In this document: positions 57,268 through 64,000 of the stretch, piece by piece
How the letters are laid out: every line of letters begins with the position of its first letter
Numbering within the stretch: position 1 is the first letter of the stretch
From: Takakia lepidozioides
Lineage: Eukaryota; Streptophyta; Takakiopsida; Takakiales; Takakiaceae
DNA length: 64,000 bases
NCBI GenBank assembly: GCA_030704615.1
Contig: CM060734.1
Coordinates: 36,596,042-36,660,041, forward strand
Reading direction: 5' to 3'
Translations under genes and position numbers: made by a program
Notes under the pieces: model-generated
Told to the model about the DNA's origin: nothing
Database searches by the model: none
The model's input: only the letters and a program-made list of their open reading frames with translations

Positions 57268-60200
57268 CTTAACTTGGAGATAACAGCATTGACGTCAGGG
57301 TCCCGGTTGCCGTCTCCTCTCTCAAGCCTGGTGAATCATTTGCATGCATGTGAAGGGAATCCATTACTGAATGATTCCATGAAAGGTTACAGCTATCACA
57401 GATTACAATAAATAAGAAGGGGGCCTCAAGTAAATACATTGTTGGAAGTCAAGTGATGGTGCAAAAGACAATTTTGTCTGACCTCTTTAACTTCCTTCAG
57501 ATTTTGTAGCATCGCGTCCTTCTCAGCACTCTCTCTCTTCAATGTTTGCAGCAGCAATCTCTCCTTGTCAATCTCTTTTTGTAGAACCAGCCGTATCCCT
57601 TCCTCTTTCGACTTCTCATCTGCAGTTATTGACAGACCATATTTACTCGTTTGATTCCTAATGCACACCTTGTCAAGTTAGATAAAACTAGTACAACAGA
57701 AAAAAGTACCAGAGTTCATCAAACTCAACCTATAAATGCCACTATCTGTAGCCATGTTGAACTTAGCCAGTGATGAGGGCTTGGTTCTCAGGTGTGGCCT
57801 CAATATGCATATTAAATGCTGGATTTCATCATTGTTGGAGAAGGCTGGATTGGTCATACTTCAGGAGAATCCAAAAGGCTGATGGATGAGGGATTCCCTT
57901 TATATAACTATGTTAACCATCGCCCTTCTTGCAGGGAGCGGCCAAGAACTAGCTCTGTTAAGGTCTTTGATGGATGAAGGATGAGAGCAGTGGGGAGAGG
58001 GTGCAACGTTATCACAGAAATTTGACTTCAGGCCGTTGATATAACACAGCAGAGAGAGTTTCGGAAGATTGTGCTGATGCCCAAAAGCACCATTTGGATA
58101 CCCATCAAAGACTGTTTCAAGGTATTACCTTCCAAACTCGCAACGCTTGCCTTCGCCGCTGTAAACTGGGCTTGCAAATGAATCACATCATTTTCAAGCT
58201 GTTTCTTCTCATCCTTCAACAAATCCAGAGTTGCCAACTGAGCTTCAACTTCCTGTAGTTGCAACTGGACTTCCTTCAAACTATTTTCAAGTAGTAACTT
58301 TGACTGGACCTCCTCTGTGAATCTAACACCCACTTCCATACCCTTTCGCACTGCATTCTCGAGAGTTTTGATTTCTGCAAGTAATGAACCATTTGCTTTA
58401 ACGAGCTCCTCAGCTGTTGTTTCCAACTTTCCCTTCTCAAGTGTCACATCACCTAATTTAGTCTGTAGCTCAGCGTTTTCAATCTCTATCTGTGCAAGCC
58501 TCACAATTTTTGCCGAAATTTCTTCCTCGAGAATGGCCCTCATCTCAATGTCTCTAGCCATTATGGTAAGCACCTCTTCTGATTTCTTGTTTTTGGCTAT
58601 CTCGATTGCTAGTGCCTCCCTTAGACGAACCCTCTCTTTCTGTAAGTCATTAACTGAATCTTCTAACCTGACTCGCTCTGCTCTAAGCAAAGCTATCTCC
58701 TCCTCCGCCAACCTCAAGTTGTTAGCATTGCTCCTCTTCTCCCTGGCCACATTGGCCAACCTCTCCTTCACATCATCCAATTCTGCGTTCAGCTTGGGTA
58801 CTTGCTCCAACGCTGTCCGTGCTTGATTTGCCAACCAATCATTCTTGTCCCTCAGCTCCTTCAGACATAAACCTCTCGTCAGATCCAAACTATTAAGGGC
58901 TGCAGTCTTTCTTGAGCTGGAACCTCACAAAACCTGATCTGCTTCAGCTTGAGCTACTTAAATCCCAGAAAGATACGGTTAAAGCTCCAACTAGACTCCA
59001 AAATTGATCCATCTTCTCCTCTTTACGACGTCACCTTGTACATGCCCAAATGCAATTTGGCAGCACTGTCAATTTCTGTGGTGCTAAGACTTAAAAGGCA
59101 TACCAGGGGACCTCAAGGCAGACAAAATCTCAAGCAATGATGTCTCAATGCTTGTCAGCCATGGTTTGGACATCCCTCAGGCTTTTGAATTGATATTTCT
59201 GCAACCTCTTATTATGTGCTTGATATATGTTGAAATTTCATTTCTCTTCAAAATGTGAGGCAGAAAACAGTTTACAGAAATCTTGTGGAATGAGACAATA
59301 AAGTGAGATAATCCAATGAGATATGAGGAAGACTCCTGACCCCAGATCTATCCATTTAAGAGGCCTTCGGTTACGTAGTTACGAGGACATGATGTGCATA
59401 TTGGCAGACATGACGAAGCATGAAGTTTCTGAACTTGGTTAGGCAGGAACTCACCAGCCCATGAGAAATAGAACTTTGGTTTGGATTTATTTCCTTCGAA
59501 ACTTTTTCCGGTCTCATGGTTCCCAAGCTTTGACTGTACAACAAGAAACTTGTTCTTTGTGTCTCCCCTCTGTATTTTTAGCCCCCCTATCTTAGTACTA
59601 ATAGGGTGACTATCTCTTGCCTTAGATCCCATTTTCAACTTGTCAACAAAAGGTTACCTCATATGTTGATGCGATATCGTGGACATAAAAGAGGAAGAGT
59701 ATAATTTACCTTCATGCCACCCTTCAGGAGCTTCATGTTTGTCGTCCTCTCAGTAACTGCTCCCTCTGTTGTTTCCTGGAGACAGGGATTCAACTACGTC
59801 AGGCATTGCAGTAATGAAAGGTTGGGGGGTTGATGGCACGAACTCATGCACATAGAAGAGGAAGGGTACTTTTTACCTTCATGCCACCTTTAGTGAACTG
59901 TTTTCTGCTGGTCCTCTCAGCAAGCTCTGCCTGTGTCGGTTGCAGCAGATCAGCCATGGTACTCTTCATATTCTTGAATGATGTTTGAAGAGCAGCTGGT
60001 ATCAGCGAACCAGAGTCACTTGCGACTGTGGAGCCTGGAGGCTTCACAGCAGGCAACATGAAACTTGAATCCCTTGACTCTTTTCTTGATGGGCGGAACA
60101 TTCGAGGTGGGGTTGTGGCAAGTACAGCAAGGCCAAAGGTCAAAACACGCATGGTTTCCCTGCAGTCAGCTATTACTGCCCCTGCAGTCATCCTCTCTTT

Positions 60201-62115
60201 CACATTTTCCGTTCTTTCTTCTCCCAATGTGGATCTCAGGTTTGCTATTTCAGTGGATAGTGCATCTTGCTCCAAAAAACGCAAATCATGGTCTGCTAGC
60301 AGCTTTTCATGACCACGTATCCACTCCTCCACCTACCACCAATCAAAGAATTTGATATAGAGAACGTTTCCAATAACGTAAGCAAAGGATGTCAAACCAG
60401 TTCTACAGATTTAGTAATCATTACTCCTAGCTCTGGAAACTTACTCTGACCCAGCAGATTCTAATGGACAGTGTATCCATTCCTCCATCTACCACAGAAG
60501 ATTCTTCAGAACATTGCACAAACCATATTGAAGTGAAACTAGAAAAAAGGGACACCAGCCCTGGTCATGAGAAAGTGTTAAAAAGATAGCATTCATTTGG
60601 TACTGGTTAGATCAATTGATGGAACACTAGTGTTAAGCTAAACTCCAAACCAGGGAGCTGTGAATTTCAATGAGAATGAGCCTAAGGGTTTCAACTTGCT
60701 TAGGCCAGATCTGCAATAGCAGTACAACCTTCCTGATAAGATGGCAGGGTCAAAAAGTTTGTTCAGTCTATGTGGATCAAATAAGAACTACCTCCCCTTG
60801 GGTCAATTGCAGATCCTTGGTCGTTTGTTCGCAGATAAGTGTCTTCTCCTTTAGTTGTTCTTGCAGTTTGCCCATTCTCTCAACTACATGGTCCAGTTGT
60901 TGTCTGAGATCAAACAAAGCACCGCTTTGTACAGATTTTGCCTCTGTTAGGACTGAAAGCTCATTCTCCAGTCTGTGTAGACGATTTTCCAGCCGCTCAG
61001 TTTTATCAATTTTCTCCTCACCCTGTTAGCCCCGCACCCCCTAGAAATAATTTTACTACCAGGCTTGAGTTTGACTTTTATGCCATGCAAAACAAGGCCT
61101 ACAAGAAAAGCCACATTTGCCACCATGCAAAGCTTCGCTATTTGAAGCTTCCCAATGTAGCTCTTCTTTGGGAAAAAAGAGGAACACCCCCATAAAATAA
61201 CTTCAAAAACTTCAAAAATCCAGTTTAGCGACTGTTTTTATCTTGGCCTTGAAATTCTGGCAAATCAGCTGGTGGATCATCCAAGTCTCTCCACTATGAC
61301 GAGTACAAAGACTTTGGTTTGGGCTTTGTGCCACCATATCAGAGGGAAACTGATGATAGGACAAAAGATTGTTATCTTAGCTAATAGCCAGAAGGGTGAC
61401 TTCTTCAATATAGAATGGGGTGCAGCTAAGGGGTCAACTCCTCGGCTTTTTGCCTCTTTGTTGATGTTCTTCTGAAGCAGTGGCCACATCTTCTAGTAAC
61501 CTGAATGTGGACGCCGACATTCATTTCTAAAACAGATGACTTGAAAGTGAGTGGTGGTGGTCACAGTTGGCTTGGATGGCCGAGACAAGTATGAACATCC
61601 CTCAACTCTGTTATGACCACAGGCAGCTTGACCAACAGTCAAACATGCCAGGAAAAGGATGGATGGAATTTTCAAGTGCTCCATTATCTAAGGAACAAAC
61701 CACCTAGAGAAGGCAGTCCAGATTATCTGGCTAAAGGCCGCATAGGAATGATGCTAAAAATGAGCCAGCTGAAGTCCACCTTGAAACTTACTCTGAGCTT
61801 CTTCACAACCTTTGATGAACTAGTGGACTACCTAGAAGTGGTTGAATCAAGGTAGAGTCTACAGCCAACACTAGGACCAAGGGTAATCGGTTCAGGTAGT
61901 ATAGATGTATAGATGTATAGAGCAAGCCCCTGAGAGAATGAACCTCTTGATGCAGCTTCGCTCGCTCTATTTCAAGCTCAGCAACCTTTTTGTCTAAGGA
62001 GGCCCGTTCCTTTTTCTCATTGGCCAGATTTTCGATTAGTTTTGCATTGTATGAGTTTGCTCGTTGTACATGAGCTCTCTCTTCTGCCACTGCCTGTTGC
62101 AGCTGGGCTGCCCTC
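57268..62115 (-). CDS. Coiled-coil protein of unknown function, eight exons (5' end not found)
   Basis: Exons in order: 61944-62115, 60792-61022, 59877-60332, 59710-59775, 59455-59638, 58129-58899, 57483-57619, 57268-57320 (last donor AAG/GTACTG, so it continues). All donors are GT, all acceptors AG, and phases agree across all seven junctions; total is about 690 residues. Five exons are rich in E, K, L, Q and A with heptad spacing (e.g. QLQQAVAEERAHVQRAN, NRLHRLENELSVLTEAK, LQKEIDKERLLLQTLKRE), giving a long interrupted coiled coil. The 59.9-60.3 kb exon has a less ordered, proline-containing middle (LATTPPRMFRPSRKE), and the 59.5 kb exon is basic and glycine-rich. No motor, kinase or membrane segment is seen. 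A cytoskeletal or scaffold role would be a guess. Confidence 0.75.
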
Positions 62116-62119
62116 CTGT

Positions 62120-63040
62120 ATGAAGAGTAAGAGGAAGACAAGAAGGTTGAAATGGATACAAATAACAATCATAAGACAGCCGATGAACAGACAGATGATC
62201 ATATCAGGAAAAGTAGAAGACACTTGGATATAAAGATTGCGATAACAAAAGAGGTGAACAACATAGACAAGAGCGCCAAATTGTGTAGAAGAGTGCACAG
62301 AGTAATGAGAGTTGTATGCATTGGACTTTGCTTGCTTGCACCCATAGTACCCCCTCCAACCCACAAGCAGGGAGAGAAGAAGATTGTTTTTGTATGTCTG
62401 TCTGCAAGCCTCAAGGACTCATGAGATCAAAAGACCACTTCAAATTAGATTTCCAGATTAAAGCTTTGATGGACTCACTTTGTTCCTGCCAAACATACTT
62501 CTCATGCATGTATGTTGCAAATACTTCTAGTGTTTGCAACTTAAGGCCTTGTACTTCAGTTGAACAGTATCTTAACATAAGATATCACAGAGACCTGTTG
62601 TGTCCCTCAACAGAGAGCCACACAGTCCATGCACCAACCGATTGGTCTGACCATGTGTGTTCGTTCATTGGGAGTCCCTAGGAGTCCCAAATTCCTGGAG
62701 ACGAAGATATACAAATTTCTCTCTCCCAAATGATGACCTGATGGACCTTACTAGATGATGTTTCCTTGAGACACATGGATTGACATCAAATCACTACCCA
62801 CAGACTGGCCTTGAGTGGAGGCTCATAGGCACAATCGTCTTGAGACTCTCAGTATTCTGGCAAAGGAACAAAGTCTCCACCCTTGGACCAAACTCTCCAA
62901 GCCCTCTCTACAACTCCCAGCAACTATCACCTTGGACTGAGGCAGGAAGGGAGTGGCTGCTTCCAGAGGAGAGCCCTCCTACACACTCTCTAGTCCAGTC
63001 TTTCTCATATTGAAAGCCTTATATGACCCTCCTCTCAAGA
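62120..63040. other. No confident feature; 5' exons of the coiled-coil gene may lie here
   Basis: The exon at 61944-62115 begins with a partial codon, so an upstream exon must exist at higher coordinates. I could not identify one in this stretch. Confidence 0.4.
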
Positions 63041-63045
63041 GAAAC

Positions 63046-63345
63046 TGTACTCATAAGACTTTGTTTGACGTAGCCTTGTGGCCATAGACCCCACGCCCAG
63101 TTTGGACGGAAACAGAGGGAATAGACACTACGTTTGTGAGGGGCTCACTCCAGTTGTGGGACTTACCTTGATATAAACAATTAGTTCAGGCTTTCCAGAT
63201 ATCCTCTAGAAAGCCCTTCACACAAGCAACAATCTGCTATGTGTGAGCAGCCCGAAAGTTAGACCCCAACAGGGCCAGGGCTTTAGGCTCAGCCTCAAGG
63301 TCTTGAAAAGAGATTGAGAATGTACTCATAAGACATTGTTTGCCG
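63046..63345. repeat. Dispersed non-coding repeat, third long copy
   Basis: It shares TACTCATAAGACTTTGTTTG, GTAGCCTTGTGGCCATAGAC, CCAGATATCCTCTAGAAAGC and CTTCACACAAGCA with the units at 25.8-26.3 kb, in the same order. The first ~30 bases of another unit restart at 63,318 (TGTACTCATAAGACATTGTT), so this too was a tandem arrangement. Confidence 0.7.
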
Positions 63346-63404
63346 TAGCCACATAGACCCCCTGCTGGGCTTGTCATAGCCTTGTGGCCATTGACCCCAC
63401 AGGA

Positions 63405-63482
63405 AACTTACCCTCCCGGAGCCTACTGTGGGGTTCGCACCCACCAGGGTTTAGCTTATCCCTACAGCTCAGCTACAGGTAT
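63405..63482 (-). repeat. tRNA-like pol III promoter sequence (possible SINE)
   Basis: On the minus strand an A box TAGCTGAGCTG (full match to the TRGCNNAGYNG pattern) is followed ~23 bases later by a B-box-like GGTGCGAACCC. No full tRNA fold is possible. It directly follows the dispersed repeat copy. Confidence 0.4.
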
Positions 63483-64000
63483 AAACTTATTTTCCTGCAA
63501 CTGCCATTAAGGCACTCACAGAGGTACTTGTCCACATGCAAACTCGACAGCCCCGTTGCAGAGTTATTGATTTTAGTTTGATAGCCCTGCGTTTACCACA
63601 GAAATGGGAAGGTCTCTACCTGTCACTCTGGGTTGTGTGCAGGGCAGAAGCAGGAGAGGAGTTCAAAGCATTCACAGACAAAATCAGGAAAGCAGATTTT
63701 GCCCAACGCTGAAGCATGAGCAGTTACGCTACTGTCATTCATTCGAATTACATATTGCTGTACAGACAGTGAGGCTTATCTTGCAAAAAACTATCCTGAG
63801 GGTAGACAAGAACACAGCCAAGGCCCTCTTAGTTTAAGAGAGACCGAGGACCCAAATGCACATTGCCTTGTGTAGAAAACCTGTTAGGTTATGCAATTCT
63901 CACCCCATGACAGGTTAGATGGATCAAAAGAGTAGCTGTTCTGGTTATGGCTGCATTCTGGAGCAAATGCAGCTTGGATTCTTGGCTTGTTATGGGTGCC
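63483..64000. other. No feature recognised
   Basis: Short ORFs only, no domain or known repeat family seen up to the right edge. Confidence 0.45.

Noticed and set aside
1-64000. CRISPR arrays, bacterial operons, phage or plasmid functions
   Set aside because: Spliceosomal introns, LINEs and plant organelle-targeted gene families show this is eukaryotic nuclear DNA. The repeats seen are PPR-coding units and transposon tails, not spacer arrays.

Overview
The window is nuclear DNA of a land plant that still makes swimming sperm, most likely a fern. Three observations point there. One is an intact-looking, very intron-rich IFT172 gene (intraflagellar transport), which flowering plants have lost. 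Another is a DYW-type PPR RNA-editing gene in two copies. The third is the amount of LINE debris and organelle-derived DNA inside introns.

Layout. From 1 to 36,759 (minus strand) lies IFT172, with its start codon at 36,759 and its 3' end beyond the left edge. I could place 45 exons, 44 with phase-consistent boundaries and one tentative, coding about 1,560 of an expected ~1,750 residues. At least one exon near 33.2-34.1 kb, one near 5-9.7 kb and the C-terminal exons are missing from my model. Its introns hold a LINE reverse-transcriptase family with a hairpin-plus-(TTTCA)n 3' end on both strands, an unrelated LINE at the left edge, a dispersed non-coding repeat family, and a ~1.2 kb degenerate organellar group II intron maturase (nuclear mitochondrial DNA). 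From 36.9 to 43.4 kb is intergenic DNA with a cluster of small CATCC palindromes, a LINE-type poly(A) end and decayed ORFs.

From 43,380 to 53,467 lies a ~10 kb palindrome. Two head-to-head arms flank a ~375 bp centre. Each arm holds exon pairs that code PDF motifs (the plant organellar single-stranded-DNA-binding, OSB, signature). The last PDF half-exon runs in frame into a PPR-DYW reading frame. The two PPR ORFs differ by exactly two 101-residue PPR triplet units (seven versus five). From 53.7 to 55.0 kb (plus) is a small coiled-coil gene of 117 residues in two exons. From 57.27 to 62.12 kb (minus) is an eight-exon coiled-coil protein of unknown function whose 5' part was not found. The remaining DNA holds tRNA-like (SINE-type) sequences and repeat copies.

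How the parts relate: IFT172 would serve sperm flagella, and PPR-DYW proteins edit organellar RNA (C to U). OSB/PDF proteins bind organellar single-stranded DNA. The physical joining of PDF exons to a PPR-DYW ORF in an inverted duplication is the most unusual item in the window.
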